The notes: generated by a model from the letters alone, not told the origin. Positions 43,519-54,846 are shown, counted from the stretch's first letter. The stretch is 64,000 nt of DNA from Roseovarius dicentrarchi (GCF_003316635.1 NZ_QNQP01000013.1:1-64000); one strand, 5' to 3'. Numbers and translations are program-made.

Positions 43519-43541
43519 GAAAATTGCTGTCTTGTTCGCAA

Positions 43542-44153
43542 TCAGAAGCGGTGGACGTAGGCCATGCCAAAGACGAACGGGTCGATATCGACCTTGCCGA
43601 TTTTGCCGCCGGCAACCTTAACGTCGGTCGCAATGTCGATGTAGCGGACGTCAAAGCGCAGCGATCCGGATTCGGACATCTTGAAATCCACACCAGCGTG
43701 AGCGGCAAGGCCCCAGCTGTCATCAAGGCTCAGGCTGGGACCGCCTGTCAGCTTGTCATCGAAGAACGTTGTGTAGTTGATACCGACGCCGATGAAGGGC
43801 GTGATTTTCGACTCGTTCACAAAGTGATACTGAAGCGAGATGACCGGGGGCAGATGCTTGGTCGAGCCGACCTTGGCGCCGTTCAGCTTGATATCATGCT
43901 CGAACGGCCATGCGGCCAGCACTTCGATACCGACGCGATCCGCAACGAAATATTCAAACGTCAGGGTCGGGCGGGCATTGGTGCCGACGGAAATGCCGCC
44001 GATGCTGGTGGTCGATGTGCCGCCCTGCGGGTTCACGCTGTGAACACCGATGCCGAGGGTCATGTCGCCCTTTTGCTGGGCAGTTGCGGGGGCGGCGACG
44101 CCGATAACGGCAGCAGCGGCGGCAGCGGCGAGGGCTTTGGTGTAGATGGTCAT
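43542..44153 (-). CDS. ompW: OmpW family outer-membrane protein
   Basis: This 203-residue eight-stranded beta-barrel protein has a signal peptide (ALAAAAAAAVIGVAAPATA), TLGIGVHSVNPQGG, FEYFVADRVGIEVLAAWPFEHDI, the OmpW signature HLPPVISLQYHF, ITPFIGVGINYTTFFDD and a terminal Phe (AYVHRF). OmpW forms a narrow hydrophobic channel and in enterobacteria responds to oxygen and redox state. AAGGAA precedes the ATG at 44153. An FnrL-type box lies 56 bases upstream and a strong terminator follows, so it is a monocistronic unit. Confidence 0.93.
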   Translation of the reverse strand: MTIYTKALAAAAAAAVIGVAAPATAQQKGDMTLGIGVHSVNPQGGTSTTSIGGISVGTNARPTLTFEYFVADRVGIEVLAAWPFEHDIKLNGAKVGSTKHLPPVISLQYHFVNESKITPFIGVGINYTTFFDDKLTGGPSLSLDDSWGLAAHAGVDFKMSESGSLRFDVRYIDIATDVKVAGGKIGKVDIDPFVFGMAYVHRF

Positions 44154-44454
44154 GTCACTCTTCCTTCCAGGTTCACCGGTCAGGTATGCCGCAATGCAGC
44201 GCCACACTTTGACGTGAATCAAATGGCGGCACTGAGTGAACCGAACTTGTCCGATGTGGTGTAATTGCAACAGGTGGAGGGTGCAGAATGCCGGTCGGCT
44301 GACGCCCGGCACCTCCCGCCGGTATGCAATATGCGGTAACAGGGGAAACCGCAGCACGTTTTGCGGGTTATGCACCATTGCAGGCGCGCGCCGCCAAGAT
44401 GCTTTTTCGCTATGGCGCAGGTGCAGGCATGCCGAATCTGAACAGGAGGGATTG
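44154..44454. other. 301-base intergenic region between ompW and the GST gene
   Basis: Apart from the FnrL-type box near the ompW side, this divergent gap contains no convincing gene. A frame in phase with the downstream GST (from 44236) has no ribosome site or domain. The promoter of the GST gene must lie here, but no clear -35/-10 pair was identified. Confidence 0.5.
44209..44222 (-). promoter_or_regulatory. FNR/FnrL-type box upstream of ompW
   Basis: TTGATTCACGTCAA (minus strand) matches the FNR/FnrL consensus TTGAT-N4-ATCAA at nine of ten fixed positions. Its centre is about 63 bases before the ompW start codon, compatible with a class II (-41.5) activation site. Control by oxygen through FnrL is inferred from the match and from known FNR control of ompW in enterobacteria. 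Confidence 0.65.
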
Positions 44455-45120
44455 ATGATCACGCTCTATCATGTGCCGCAAAGCCGTTCGATGCGGGTGC
44501 TGTGGCTGCTGAACGAGCTTGATGTGCCGCACCGATTGGTGGAGATGCCGTTTGACGGATCGCTGGGAACAGAGGAATTTCTGACCCGGTCGCCCGCAGG
44601 CCGCGTGCCCGCGCTGGAGATCGAGGGCGAGCGCATGTTCGAAAGCGGCGCCATGGTGGAATACCTGTGCGAGCGGTTTCCCGAGCGGGGCATGGGCCGG
44701 CTTCCCGGCGCGATGGACCGTATGGCGTGGCTGGTCTGGGTCCATTTTGCCGAAACCGTGACGCAGCATGTCGCGGCGCTGACGCAGCAGCATTTCGTAC
44801 TGGATGCCGGAGACCGCAGCGCCGCGGTCATGCGGATCGAAGTCGCGCATCTGATCCAGTGTTACGAGGCGATCGAGGCGCGGCTCAGCACCCCGGTGGA
44901 GAATCGCGATTATCTGCTGACGGGCGGCTATTCGGCCGCCGATATCTGCGTGGGGCAGGCCGTCTACATGGCGCGCCATTTCGCCGCGCTGGACGGCTAC
45001 CCCGAACTGGCGGCGTGGTTCGAGCGGATCACCGAAAGGCAGAGCTATCTGGATGCATTGCCCGCAGGCGACGCCAGCCGCATGTTTGACCGCCCGTTCT
45101 ACGCCGTTCCCACCGCTTAG
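44455..45120 (+). CDS. Glutathione S-transferase family protein
   Basis: This 221-residue protein has an N-terminal thioredoxin-fold domain (MITLYHVPQSRSMRVLWLLNELDV, GRVPALEIEGERMFESGAMVEYLCERFP), with Ser in VPQSRS near the usual catalytic position and ESGA as the gamma-Glu contact. A helical C-terminal domain follows from about residue 85 (YLLTGGYSAADICVGQAVYMARHF). It conjugates or reduces electrophiles with glutathione; the exact substrate is unknown. AGGAGG precedes the ATG. The nuo promoter starts 41 bases after its stop. Confidence 0.92.
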   Translation: MITLYHVPQSRSMRVLWLLNELDVPHRLVEMPFDGSLGTEEFLTRSPAGRVPALEIEGERMFESGAMVEYLCERFPERGMGRLPGAMDRMAWLVWVHFAETVTQHVAALTQQHFVLDAGDRSAAVMRIEVAHLIQCYEAIEARLSTPVENRDYLLTGGYSAADICVGQAVYMARHFAALDGYPELAAWFERITERQSYLDALPAGDASRMFDRPFYAVPTA

Positions 45121-45160
45121 AAGGGGCCGCTGCCCTGACCTCGTTTTCGCCCGGCGCAGG

Positions 45161-45189
45161 TTGACCCCAACCAAGGGCGGGGCTAGATA
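45161..45189 (+). promoter_or_regulatory. Sigma70-type promoter of the nuo operon
   Basis: TTGACC (45161-45166) and TAGATA (45184-45189) are separated by 17 bases, an excellent housekeeping promoter match. The predicted start near 45196 gives a leader of about 70 bases to the nuoA start at 45268. Confidence 0.7.
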
Positions 45190-45267
45190 CATGCGCAGTC
45201 AACTTTGCCGGTTGGACGCCCGCGCCTGTCATCTGAGCGCCGCGTCCGGGCAGAAAAGGAGCCGCTC

Positions 45268-46157
<890 letters not shown>

Positions 46158-46190
46158 GCCGGGCGGATCGCTGATTGCAAGGGAAAGAAC

Positions 46191-46808
46191 ATGACCGAAG
46201 CGCTCAAGGAACTGGGCAGCCATATCGAGACGAAACGCAGCGATTGCGTGCTGGGCTGGTCCATCGCCAATGACGAGCTGACCGTTGACGTGGCGCTCAG
46301 CAGCATCAAGGGGTTGGTGGAGTTTCTGAAAACCGACAGCACCTGCCGGTTCTCCACCTTGGTGGACATCACTGCCGTGGATTACCCGGAGCGGGCCAAG
46401 CGCTTTGACGTGGTTTACCATTTCCTCAGCATGTACCAAAATCACCGTATCCGCTTGCGCGTAGCTGCGCGGGCCGATGACATGGTGCCGTCGATTACCG
46501 ACATCCACCGCTCGGCCGGCTGGTTCGAGCGTGAGGTTTTCGACATGTTCGGCCTGCTGTTCAGCGGCCACCCCGACCTGCGCCGCATCCTGACCGATTA
46601 CGGATTCCGCGGCCATCCGCTGCGCAAGGACTTCCCGACCACCGGCTATACAGAAGTGCGCTATGACGAGGCGCAAAAGCGCGTGGTCTACGAGCCGGTG
46701 TCGCTGGTTCAGGAATACCGCCAGTTCGATTTCATGTCGCCATGGGAAGGGGCCGAATACATCCTGCCCGGCGATGAGAAGACGGACAAAAAAGAGGTGG
46801 CGAAGTGA
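46191..46808 (+). CDS. nuoC: NADH-quinone oxidoreductase subunit C
   Basis: A 30 kDa-type subunit of the connecting arm, 205 residues. It has [78 protein letters not shown] and [12 protein letters not shown]. It is a separate gene here, not fused to nuoD as in enterobacteria. Its TGA overlaps the nuoD start. Confidence 0.96.
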   Translation: MTEALKELGSHIETKRSDCVLGWSIANDELTVDVALSSIKGLVEFLKTDSTCRFSTLVDITAVDYPERAKRFDVVYHFLSMYQNHRIRLRVAARADDMVPSITDIHRSAGWFEREVFDMFGLLFSGHPDLRRILTDYGFRGHPLRKDFPTTGYTEVRYDEAQKRVVYEPVSLVQEYRQFDFMSPWEGAEYILPGDEKTDKKEVAK

Positions 46809-48049
46809 TGGACGGCGATATCCGCAACAATACCTATGACGACGGCACCCGCGATTACGAGACGGGCGAACAGCAGATCCGTAACTTCAACATCAATTTC
46901 GGCCCGCAACACCCAGCGGCGCACGGTGTTTTGCGGTTGGTTCTGGAACTGGACGGCGAGATTGTCGAGCGGTGCGATCCGCATATCGGCCTGCTGCATC
47001 GCGGCACCGAAAAGCTGATGGAAAGCCGCACTTATCTGCAAAACCTGCCCTATTTCGACCGGCTGGATTACGTCGCGCCGATGAATCAGGAACATGCATG
47101 GTGCCTCGCCATCGAGCGTCTGACGGGCATCGAAGTGCCGCGCCGCGCCAGCCTGATCCGCGTGCTTTATTGCGAGATTGGCCGCATCCTGAACCACCTG
47201 ATGAACGTCACGACGCAGGCGATGGACGTGGGCGCACTGACGCCGCCTGTCTGGGGCTTTGAGGAACGCGAAAAGCTGATGATCTTCTACGAGCGGGCCT
47301 GCGGCGCGCGCCTTCACGCGGCCTATTTCCGGCCCGGCGGCGTGCATCAGGACCTGCCGAACGATCTGCTGGACGATATCGAGGCTTGGGCCAAGACATT
47401 CCCGTCTTTCCTGGATGATCTGGACGGGCTGTTGACGGAAAACCGCATTTTCAAGCAGCGCAACGTCGATATCGGCAAGGTCAGCGAACAGGACGCGCTG
47501 GATTGGGGCTTTTCGGGTGTCATGGTGCGTGGCAGCGGCATGGCCTGGGATTTGCGCCGCGCGCAACCCTATGAATGCTATGACGAATTCGACTTCAAGG
47601 TGCCTGTTGGAACCAATGGCGACTGCTATGATCGCTATCTGGTCCGCATGGAGGAGATGCGCCAGTCTGCGCATATCATGCTGCAAGCCATCGAAAAGCT
47701 GCGCGCGCCCGAGGGGCAGGGCGACATTCTGGCCCGTGGCAAGATTACCCCGCCCAAGCGCAGTGACATGAAGACCTCGATGGAGGCGTTGATCCACCAC
47801 TTCAAGCTATACACCGAAGGCTTCCACGTTCCGGCGGGCGAAATCTATGCCGCCGTCGAAGCGCCGAAGGGTGAATTCGGCGTCTATCTGGTCAGCGACG
47901 GCACCAATACGCCTTATCGCGCCAAGCTGCGCGCGCCGGGCTATCTGCACCTTCAGGCGATGGATTACGTCGCGGGTGGGCACCAGCTGGCCGATATCGC
48001 CGCGATCATCGGCACGATGGACGTGGTGTTCGGGGAGATTGACAGGTGA
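46808..48049 (+). CDS. nuoD: NADH-quinone oxidoreductase subunit D
   Basis: The 49 kDa subunit, with NuoB forming the quinone pocket. The 413-residue protein has [24 protein letters not shown], the HRGTEKL quinone-site His, [16 protein letters not shown] and the C-terminal DVVFGEIDR. The ATG at 46808 gives the family start MDGDIRNN; an overlapping GTG at 46805 would add one residue and has better spacing to GAGG. It overlaps nuoC. Confidence 0.96.
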   Translation: MDGDIRNNTYDDGTRDYETGEQQIRNFNINFGPQHPAAHGVLRLVLELDGEIVERCDPHIGLLHRGTEKLMESRTYLQNLPYFDRLDYVAPMNQEHAWCLAIERLTGIEVPRRASLIRVLYCEIGRILNHLMNVTTQAMDVGALTPPVWGFEEREKLMIFYERACGARLHAAYFRPGGVHQDLPNDLLDDIEAWAKTFPSFLDDLDGLLTENRIFKQRNVDIGKVSEQDALDWGFSGVMVRGSGMAWDLRRAQPYECYDEFDFKVPVGTNGDCYDRYLVRMEEMRQSAHIMLQAIEKLRAPEGQGDILARGKITPPKRSDMKTSMEALIHHFKLYTEGFHVPAGEIYAAVEAPKGEFGVYLVSDGTNTPYRAKLRAPGYLHLQAMDYVAGGHQLADIAAIIGTMDVVFGEIDR

Positions 48050-48116
48050 CGATTCCTTTTGCTGCCTGCGCGCCCGCGCCGGTCACGATATTGATACGCA
48101 CAGGAGACTGCGCCTA

Positions 48117-49478
48117 ATGCTACGCCGCCTGCACCCCGAACAACCCGACAGCTTTGCCTTCACGCCGGAAAATCAGGCATGGGCCGAAGCGCAGATTGCC
48201 AAGTTTCCCGAGGGCCGTCAGGCCTCGGCGATCATCCCCTTGATGTGGCGCGCGCATGAGCAGGAAGGTTGGCTGACCCGCCCCGCGATTGAGGGGATCG
48301 CCGACATGCTGGACATGGCGTATATGCGCGCGCTGGAAGTGGCATCGTTCTATTTCCAGTTCCAGTTGCAGCCCACCGGCAGCGTTGCGATGATCCAGAT
48401 CTGCGGCACCACATCCTGCATGATCTGCGGCGCCGAAGACCTGATTTCCGTCTGCCGCGAGAAGATCGCGGACAAGCCCCACACCGTCAGCGCAGACGGT
48501 AAATTCAGCTGGGAAGAGGTGGAGTGTCAGGGCGCCTGCGCCAATGCGCCGATGGCGATGATCGGCAAGGATTATTACGAGGATCTGACCGCCGACCGCC
48601 TGCGCGAGATCATTGACGAACTGGCGGCGGGCCGTGTCCCGACGCCGGGCCCGCAAAACGGGCGTTTTGCGTCCGAGCCGAAATCAGGCCTCACCAGCCT
48701 GAAAGAGTTTGACAGTGGCCAGCGCAAATACAATGCCTCGGCCCAGCTGGCGACGGATCTGGGCGAAACGGTAAAACGGATCGACGGAACCGAGGTTCCG
48801 CTTCTGGCGCCGTGGCGCGACATGGGCGCAAATCACCATCCCGACCCCTCCAAGGTGGTCGTGCGCGATGCGCCGCTTGATATCGTCACCGAGACGGGCC
48901 GCATTGACGCGGACAAGGCTGCGCAGGGAGATGCTGCCGTCTCCAAGGCCAAACCGCGCGAAGACAACACCACCGCGCCGGCGGGCGAGCCCGGACCGCG
49001 CGATGATGCCAGCATTGCCAAGACATCGGATGCGACGGAAAAAGCGCCTCAGATGGAAGGGGACGCAACCGGCACGCCGACGACGGAGGCCAAAGACGCC
49101 TCGGCGAAGTCCGGCGGCGCGCAGGGTGGCGCAGCTGCGACGCCAGATGGCAAGACACCGTTGCCCGGCACAGCGGGCGCGAGCGCGGGCCGCAAGCCGC
49201 AGACGCTGACCGCGCCGCGCGATGAAGCCGCCGATGATCTGAAACTGATCAAGGGCGTTGGTCCCAAGCTTGAGCAAATGCTGCATGACATGGGATTTTA
49301 TCACTTCGACCAGATTGCGGCGTGGACGCCCGAAGAGTTGGCTTGGGTCGATCAGAACCTTGAAGATTTCAAAGGTCGGGCCACCCGTGATGAATGGGTC
49401 GCGCAGGCCAAAACCCTTGCCGCGGGGGGCGACACCGAGTTTGCAAGCCGCGTTAAAAAGGGTGAGGTTTACGAGTAG
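48117..49478 (+). CDS. nuoE: NADH-quinone oxidoreductase subunit E with C-terminal HhH extension
   Basis: Residues 1-175 are the thioredoxin-like 24 kDa subunit, with 2Fe-2S ligands Cys96, Cys101 (QICGTTSC) and Cys137, Cys141 ([12 protein letters not shown]). At 453 residues it is more than twice the usual length. Residues 180-370 form a low-complexity Ala/Thr/Lys/Asp linker. Residues 373-437 form a helix-hairpin-helix-like domain ([40 protein letters not shown]). AGGAGA precedes the ATG. The role of the tail is unknown; it could aid assembly or act in protein contacts. The in-frame region upstream lies in nuoD and is not used. Confidence 0.95.
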   Translation: MLRRLHPEQPDSFAFTPENQAWAEAQIAKFPEGRQASAIIPLMWRAHEQEGWLTRPAIEGIADMLDMAYMRALEVASFYFQFQLQPTGSVAMIQICGTTSCMICGAEDLISVCREKIADKPHTVSADGKFSWEEVECQGACANAPMAMIGKDYYEDLTADRLREIIDELAAGRVPTPGPQNGRFASEPKSGLTSLKEFDSGQRKYNASAQLATDLGETVKRIDGTEVPLLAPWRDMGANHHPDPSKVVVRDAPLDIVTETGRIDADKAAQGDAAVSKAKPREDNTTAPAGEPGPRDDASIAKTSDATEKAPQMEGDATGTPTTEAKDASAKSGGAQGGAAATPDGKTPLPGTAGASAGRKPQTLTAPRDEAADDLKLIKGVGPKLEQMLHDMGFYHFDQIAAWTPEELAWVDQNLEDFKGRATRDEWVAQAKTLAAGGDTEFASRVKKGEVYE

Positions 49479-49517
49479 ACAGGCCGAAATGCGCCCGGAA
49501 CCGAAGGGGAGATGACA

Positions 49518-49616
49518 GTGACGACCCAGACATCTGCCGACAAAGACAACAGTGGCGGGCGCAACACGCGGCTTGAATATGCAAGTGTCGCGCCAGTCGC
49601 GGCACGGGCGCTATGA
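49518..49616 (+). CDS. Possible 32-residue small ORF between nuoE and the DUF5337 gene
   Basis: A GTG at 49518 lies six bases after GGAG and opens a frame of 32 codons (TTQTSADKDNSGGRNTRLEY then [11 protein letters not shown]) whose TGA overlaps the ATG of the DUF5337 gene. An ATG at 49512 is in frame but too close to the ribosome site. The product is polar, without a membrane segment. The spacing and overlap suggest translation, at least as a leader coupling the next gene; coding status is unproven. Confidence 0.4.
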   Translation: MTTQTSADKDNSGGRNTRLEYASVAPVAARAL

Positions 49617-49831
49617 GAAACGCAGATCAGGCGCAGGCAGGTCGGCGCGCCGCACTGGTCATAGCGGCGACCGCCATCCTTTGGGTGGCAGCGACGTTTA
49701 TCGGTGCTAAACTGGGACTAAGCCAGCGCGCGCTTGCGCTGTTCGATTTGATGGCCCTCGGGGGGTTCCTGTGGGCAATCTGGATGATCTACAATATCTG
49801 GCGTGCGCGCCAAGACAATCAGGGGCGTTAA
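49613..49831 (+). CDS. DUF5337 family small membrane protein
   Basis: This 72-residue protein has two membrane segments ([20 protein letters not shown] and [20 protein letters not shown]) and short charged ends. Small genes of this type occupy the same nuoE-nuoF interval in Rhodobacteraceae and are classed as DUF5337; the function is unknown. It overlaps the preceding 32-codon frame and lies four bases before the nuoF start, so it is part of the transcript. Confidence 0.8.
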   Translation: MRNADQAQAGRRAALVIAATAILWVAATFIGAKLGLSQRALALFDLMALGGFLWAIWMIYNIWRARQDNQGR

Positions 49832-49835
49832 GGCA

Positions 49836-51131
49836 ATGCTGCAAGATCAGGACCGCATCTTTACCAACCTTTACGGGATGCATGACCGCACGCTGAAGGG
49901 CGCGCAGGCGCGGGGCCATTGGGATGGCACGGCCAAGATCCTTGAGAACGGGCGCGACTGGATCATTGACCAGATGAAGGCCAGCGGGCTGCGCGGGCGC
50001 GGTGGGGCCGGTTTCCCGACCGGTCTGAAATGGTCCTTCATGCCCAAGGAAAGCGATGGCCGCCCCAGCTATCTGGTGGTCAATGCCGACGAATCCGAGC
50101 CGGGCACATGCAAGGACCGCGAGATCATGCGCCACGATCCGCACACCCTGATCGAGGGGTGCCTGATCGCCAGTTACGCGATGCAGGCGCAGGCGTGCTA
50201 TATCTACATTCGCGGAGAATATATCCGCGAGAAAGAGGCGCTTCAGGCCGCGATCGACGAATGCTATGCGGCCGGAATGGTGGGCCGGAATGCGTGCAAA
50301 TCGGGCTATGATTTTGACATCTACCTGACCCACGGCGCCGGCGCCTATATATGCGGCGAGGAAACCGCGCTGCTGGAATCGCTCGAAGGCAAAAAAGGCA
50401 TGCCGCGCATGAAGCCGCCGTTCCCGGCGGGCGCGGGGCTTTATGGCTGCCCGACCACGGTGAACAACGTCGAATCCATTGCCGTTGTGCCCACCATCCT
50501 GCGGCGCGGGCCGGACTGGTTCTCCAGCTTTGGCCGCCCCAACAATGCGGGCACCAAGCTGTTTGCGATCTCGGGCCACGTCAACAATCCCTGCGTTGTC
50601 GAGGAGGCGATGAGCATCGGTTTCGAGGAGCTGATCGAGAAACATTGCGGCGGTATTCGCGGCGGCTGGGACAATCTCAAGGCCGTGATTCCGGGTGGAA
50701 GCTCGGTTCCGCTGATCCGGGGCGAGAACATGCGCGAGGCGATCATGGATTTCGACTATCTGCGCGACCAGCGCAGCGGTCTGGGCACCGCCGCCGTGAT
50801 CGTGATGGACCAGTCGACGGATATCATCAAGGCGATCTGGCGCCTGTCGAAATTCTACAAGCACGAAAGCTGCGGCCAATGTACCCCCTGCCGTGAGGGC
50901 ACCGGCTGGATGATGCGTGTCATGGACCGTCTGGTGCGCGGCGATGCGGAGCCAGAGGAAATCGACATGCTGCTGGACGTGACCAAGCAGGTCGAGGGGC
51001 ATACCATCTGCGCGCTTGGCGATGCGGCGGCATGGCCGATCCAGGGCCTGATCCGCAACTTCCGCGATGAGATCGAGGACCGGATCAAGCATAAACGCAG
51101 CACCACATCGCGCCCCGTGGCGGCAGAATAA
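49836..51131 (+). CDS. nuoF: NADH-quinone oxidoreductase subunit F
   Basis: The 51 kDa subunit that binds NADH and FMN and carries cluster N3. The 431-residue protein has the NADH/FMN loop [35 protein letters not shown] and [20 protein letters not shown], and 4Fe-4S ligands in [14 protein letters not shown] with a later cysteine in [13 protein letters not shown]. The ATG at 49836 is used; an upstream in-frame start at 49803 lies in the DUF5337 gene. Confidence 0.97.
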   Translation: MLQDQDRIFTNLYGMHDRTLKGAQARGHWDGTAKILENGRDWIIDQMKASGLRGRGGAGFPTGLKWSFMPKESDGRPSYLVVNADESEPGTCKDREIMRHDPHTLIEGCLIASYAMQAQACYIYIRGEYIREKEALQAAIDECYAAGMVGRNACKSGYDFDIYLTHGAGAYICGEETALLESLEGKKGMPRMKPPFPAGAGLYGCPTTVNNVESIAVVPTILRRGPDWFSSFGRPNNAGTKLFAISGHVNNPCVVEEAMSIGFEELIEKHCGGIRGGWDNLKAVIPGGSSVPLIRGENMREAIMDFDYLRDQRSGLGTAAVIVMDQSTDIIKAIWRLSKFYKHESCGQCTPCREGTGWMMRVMDRLVRGDAEPEEIDMLLDVTKQVEGHTICALGDAAAWPIQGLIRNFRDEIEDRIKHKRSTTSRPVAAE

Positions 51132-51175
51132 CAGGCCCGGCGAAGACTGGCCGATTGAAAAAAGGGGGCTTTCCG

Positions 51176-51511
51176 ATGATCCGAGCGACAACATTGACGG
51201 CGCTGGCCGCCGCTATGGCTCTGACGGCTTGCGGCAAGCCTGGCGAGCGGGTTCTCTTTGACGGGAAGTACTATCCCGCCAAGCTCAGCAAATCCGGCGT
51301 GTCGCGCGAGGAGTTTTCCGTGGCAGTGCGCGATGTCGGCCAGGGCATCAATGGCGCGCGGGAAGCGGGCCGGTTTGAGGGCACCACATACTGCGTCGAA
51401 ACATTCGGTGACAGCAGCATCGACTGGCAGCCCGGATACGGCCCCGAAGACGGCCGCGCCATAACCGAAGACGGCACATTGATCCTGCGGGGAAGCTGCG
51501 TGAAATGGTAG
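51176..51511 (+). CDS. Predicted lipoprotein in the nuo operon
   Basis: This 111-residue protein has a lipoprotein signal (TLTALAAAMALTAC, acylated Cys19). A small domain follows: GERVLFDGKYYPAKLSKSGVSREEFSVAVRDV, then GTTYCVETFGDSSIDW and a terminal GSCVKW, with two cysteines that could pair. It lies between nuoF and the DUF5333 gene. AAGGGGG precedes the ATG at 51176. It was not recognised as a named family, and a role in complex I is only suggested by position. Confidence 0.75.
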   Translation: MIRATTLTALAAAMALTACGKPGERVLFDGKYYPAKLSKSGVSREEFSVAVRDVGQGINGAREAGRFEGTTYCVETFGDSSIDWQPGYGPEDGRAITEDGTLILRGSCVKW

Positions 51512-51638
51512 CGGTGCGGCGCATATCGGCGGCAAATTGCGCGTGTTATTGCATAACAGGCGTGCCGCTCTCCATCTCGTGTGACAGCGGGGCCGCGATG
51601 CGACCCTGCCTGACATGCAGCACGAATGGAGTGACCCT

Positions 51639-52040
51639 ATGCGCCTGATCCTGACGACCCTTATCGCCCTTGGCCTTGGCACCATGGCCAGCGCCGCCCG
51701 CGCCGATCTGGCCGCCGAGAAAGACATCAACGCCGGCCTTCTGGCTGTCGCTGCCGCTGACAAGATCCGCCGCGAGTGCGGCGATTTGTCTGGCCGCTTC
51801 TGGGCCGCGCGCAGTTATGTCAATCAGCTGAAAGGTCTGGCCGCAGAGCGCGGCTATACCGCTGCGCAGATTGACGCCTATGTGAATGACAGCGCCGAGC
51901 AGGCAAAGATGCGCGCGACGCGCAACGCCTATTTCAAGTCGAAAGGCGCCAGCAATCTGGACGCCGCCAGCCTGTGCCGACTGGGACAGGAAGAGATCAA
52001 GAACCGCAGCCGCATCGGCTCATTCCTGAAAGCAAAGTGA
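51639..52040 (+). CDS. DUF5333 family secreted protein
   Basis: This 133-residue protein has a signal peptide ([21 protein letters not shown]). A helical mature part follows, with [57 protein letters not shown] and LCRLGQEEI; its two cysteines could form a disulfide. This fits DUF5333, found ahead of nuoG in Rhodobacteraceae. GGAG lies upstream of the ATG at 51639, and nuoG starts five bases after its stop. Confidence 0.8.
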   Translation: MRLILTTLIALGLGTMASAARADLAAEKDINAGLLAVAAADKIRRECGDLSGRFWAARSYVNQLKGLAAERGYTAAQIDAYVNDSAEQAKMRATRNAYFKSKGASNLDAASLCRLGQEEIKNRSRIGSFLKAK

Positions 52041-52045
52041 ACGAT

Positions 52046-54055
52046 ATGACCGACCTTCGCAAAGTGAACATCGACGGAACCGAGATCGAAGTGGACGGGG
52101 CTATGACCCTGATTCAGGCTTGCGAGATTGCAGGCGTGGAAATTCCGCGGTTTTGCTATCACGAGCGTTTGTCGATTGCCGGCAACTGCCGGATGTGTCT
52201 GGTCGAAGTGGTCGGCGGGCCGCCCAAGCCCGCCGCCAGCTGCGCCATGCAGGTGCGCGATTTGCGCCCCGGCAAGGACGGCGAGGCGCCTCAGGTCAAG
52301 ACCAATTCGCCCATGGTCAAGAAGGCCCGCGAGGGCGTGATGGAATTTTTGCTGATCAATCACCCGCTGGATTGCCCGATCTGCGATCAGGGCGGCGAGT
52401 GCGATTTGCAGGATCAGGCGATGGCCTACGGCGTCGACTTCTCCCGCTTCCGCGAGCCCAAGCGCGCAACCGAGGATCTGGATCTGGGCCCGCTGGTCGA
52501 AACGCATATGACGCGCTGCATTTCCTGCACCCGCTGCGTGCGCTTCACCACCGAGGTCGCCGGGATCAGCCAGATGGGCCAGACCGGCCGGGGCGAGGAT
52601 GCCGAGATCACGTCGTACCTGGGCGAAACGCTGGACAGCAACATTCAGGGCAATATCATTGACCTTTGCCCCGTCGGCGCGCTGGTCAGCAAACCCTATG
52701 CCTTTACCGCCCGCCCTTGGGAATTGACCAAAACGGAAACGATCGACGTGATGGATGCGCTCGGCTCGTCCATTCGGGTCGATACCAAGGGCCGCGAAGT
52801 GATGCGGATGCTGCCGCGCAACCATGACGGCGTGAATGAGGAATGGATTTCGGACAAGACGCGCTTTGTCTGGGACGGGCTGCGCCGCCAGCGTCTGGAC
52901 CGTCCCTATATCCGCGAGAATGGCAAGCTGCGCCCCGCCACCTGGCCCGAGGCGCTGAGCGCCGCCGCAACAGCGATGAAGGGCAAGAAGGTTGCCGGCC
53001 TTGTCGGTGATCTGGCTCCGGTCGAGGCCGCCTTTGCGCTGAAGCAACTGATCGAGGGGCAGGGCGGCCATGTGGAATGCCGCACGGATGGGGCAAAGTT
53101 GCCTGCCGACAACCGCTCCGCCTATGTCGGGACCGCGCGGATCGAGGAAATTGATGCCGCCAAATCCATCGTGCTGATCGGCACCAACCCGCGCGACGAG
53201 GCGCCCATTCTGAATGCGCGTATCCGAAAGGCGTGGCTGGCCGGCGCGGATGTCAGCGTCATCGGCCCCAAGGTGGATCTGACCTACGACATTCACCATT
53301 TGGGCGACGACCGCGCCGCGCTGACCGATCTGGTCGGCAAGGCCGAGGCGAAGGAGGGCTGCATCGTCATTATCGGGCAGGGCGCCCTGACCGAGGCTGA
53401 CGGGGAGGCGGTGCTGAGCCAGGCGATGGCCTATGCCGATGCGACCGGCGGCAAGATGCTGGTGCTGCACACCGCCGCAGGCCGCGTGGGCGCGCTGGAT
53501 GTGGGCGCGGTCACCGAAGGCGGGCTTGAGGCCGCTGTCGAAGGGGCGGAGGTGATCTACAACCTTGGTGCCGACGAGAGCGAGATCAAGGACGGCCCGT
53601 TCGTGATCTATCAGGGCAGCCATGGCGACCGCGGCGCGCACCGCGCCGATGTGATCCTGCCGGGCGCCGCCTATACCGAAGAGCAGGCCCTGTTCGTCAA
53701 TACCGAAGGCCGCCCGCAGCTGGCATTGCGCGCGGGCTTTGCGCCCGGCGAGGCCAAGGAAAACTGGGCAATCCTGCGCGCATTGTCGGGCGAGATGGGC
53801 GCGGTGCTGCCATACGACAGCCTGCCGCAGCTGCGCCAGGCCCTGGTGGCCGAGGTGCCGCATCTGGCCGATATCGACCAGGTCCCGGAAAATGACTGGC
53901 AGCCGCTGGACGCGCGCGCGCCCGGCAGCGCCAGCTTCCGCTATGCGATCAAGGATCATTACCTGACCAACCCCATCGCGCGGGCCAGTCAGCTGATGGC
54001 GGAGCTAAGCGCCGGCGCCAAAGCGCGCCGCGCGCCGAAACTGGCGGCGGAGTGA
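52046..54055 (+). CDS. nuoG: NADH-quinone oxidoreductase subunit G
   Basis: The 75 kDa iron-sulfur subunit, 669 residues. The 2Fe-2S N1b ligands are Cys37, Cys48, Cys51 and Cys66. The N5 His/Cys motif is [19 protein letters not shown], and the N4 4Fe-4S site is [11 protein letters not shown] with a later CPVGAL. A molybdopterin-oxidoreductase-like domain without the cofactor follows ([49 protein letters not shown]). The start at 52046 gives [10 protein letters not shown]; the GTG of the next gene overlaps its stop. Confidence 0.96.
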   Translation: MTDLRKVNIDGTEIEVDGAMTLIQACEIAGVEIPRFCYHERLSIAGNCRMCLVEVVGGPPKPAASCAMQVRDLRPGKDGEAPQVKTNSPMVKKAREGVMEFLLINHPLDCPICDQGGECDLQDQAMAYGVDFSRFREPKRATEDLDLGPLVETHMTRCISCTRCVRFTTEVAGISQMGQTGRGEDAEITSYLGETLDSNIQGNIIDLCPVGALVSKPYAFTARPWELTKTETIDVMDALGSSIRVDTKGREVMRMLPRNHDGVNEEWISDKTRFVWDGLRRQRLDRPYIRENGKLRPATWPEALSAAATAMKGKKVAGLVGDLAPVEAAFALKQLIEGQGGHVECRTDGAKLPADNRSAYVGTARIEEIDAAKSIVLIGTNPRDEAPILNARIRKAWLAGADVSVIGPKVDLTYDIHHLGDDRAALTDLVGKAEAKEGCIVIIGQGALTEADGEAVLSQAMAYADATGGKMLVLHTAAGRVGALDVGAVTEGGLEAAVEGAEVIYNLGADESEIKDGPFVIYQGSHGDRGAHRADVILPGAAYTEEQALFVNTEGRPQLALRAGFAPGEAKENWAILRALSGEMGAVLPYDSLPQLRQALVAEVPHLADIDQVPENDWQPLDARAPGSASFRYAIKDHYLTNPIARASQLMAELSAGAKARRAPKLAAE

Positions 54056-54447
54056 ACAGGCCCGTGCGGCACTTTGCCCATATCCTGACCGGCACGGCGC
54101 TGGCGGCGATTCTGGCAGGCTGCGCGGCGCCGGTTCTGGACAAATATATGGGCCGCTCCATCGTTGATCCGATGCTGGATTTCGGCCAGCCGGCCGAGGT
54201 GTTCGATCTGCCCGACGGGCGGCGCGCCTATCAGTGGAGCGTTGACAAGCAAGCCAGCCGCCCATCCCCGCGCCCGGTCATCGGCGTTGGAATTGGCGTC
54301 GGGCGCGGGGGGTGGGGCAATGTGACCACGATCGGCACATCCTATGAAACCTACACGAAATCCTGCCGTTATACGCTGATTGCGTCGCCGCGCGGCGGCG
54401 GCTGGGTTGTGACCGATCAGCGCAAGCCAGCGCCGGGTTGTGCGTGA
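54052..54447 (+). CDS. Predicted lipoprotein following nuoG
   Basis: This 131-residue protein starts at a GTG overlapping the nuoG stop (GTGA). It has a lipoprotein signal ([15 protein letters not shown], acylated Cys24), then [34 protein letters not shown], a glycine-rich [11 protein letters not shown] segment and paired cysteines toward the end ([12 protein letters not shown]). It resembles small outer-membrane lipoproteins with an SmpA/OmlA-like feel (DGRRAYQW), but no family is claimed. It is coupled to the next lipoprotein gene (TGATG). Confidence 0.72.
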   Translation: MNRPVRHFAHILTGTALAAILAGCAAPVLDKYMGRSIVDPMLDFGQPAEVFDLPDGRRAYQWSVDKQASRPSPRPVIGVGIGVGRGGWGNVTTIGTSYETYTKSCRYTLIASPRGGGWVVTDQRKPAPGCA

Positions 54448-54839
54448 TGCGCGCCGCCATTGCAATGGGCCTGCTGGCGCTGGCCGGGGGGCTGGCAGCC
54501 TGCGCACCCGGCGGGAATGCGGTGCCGTTTGCGCCCGAATATCGCGGTGTCCAGACCGATCTGCTGGACGGGGATCTGGTTAATTTCCGGGTCAGCATGA
54601 CAGGCGCACGTGACACTGGCGACGTGGCGCGCTATGCGGAATGCGCCGCCGCACAGTACGCCCTGATCCGAGGCTACGGATTTGCGCGCCATGTGCGCAC
54701 GAATATCGCGGATGAGGGTGGCATTTGGCGCGGCGATGCGGTTTATACGATCTCGCCTGCCTTGCCGCGTGGGCTGAAAACAATCGACGCCGAAGTCGTC
54801 GCCGCCGACTGCGCGGAAAATGGAATACCGATGGTATGA
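54447..54839 (+). CDS. Second predicted lipoprotein before nuoH
   Basis: This 130-residue protein has a lipoprotein signal ([14 protein letters not shown]). The mature part, [45 protein letters not shown] then [11 protein letters not shown] and [21 protein letters not shown], contains paired cysteines ([16 protein letters not shown]). The ATG at 54447 overlaps the previous stop. Its end overlaps an upstream in-frame extension of nuoH but stops before the preferred nuoH start. The function is unknown. Confidence 0.75.
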   Translation: MRAAIAMGLLALAGGLAACAPGGNAVPFAPEYRGVQTDLLDGDLVNFRVSMTGARDTGDVARYAECAAAQYALIRGYGFARHVRTNIADEGGIWRGDAVYTISPALPRGLKTIDAEVVAADCAENGIPMV

Positions 54840-54846
54840 GGATCTG

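Noticed and set aside
48046..48117. 23-codon frame between nuoD and nuoE starting GTG at 48046
   Set aside because: No ribosome site and no distinctive composition; it contains the nuoE ribosome site and is probably leader sequence.
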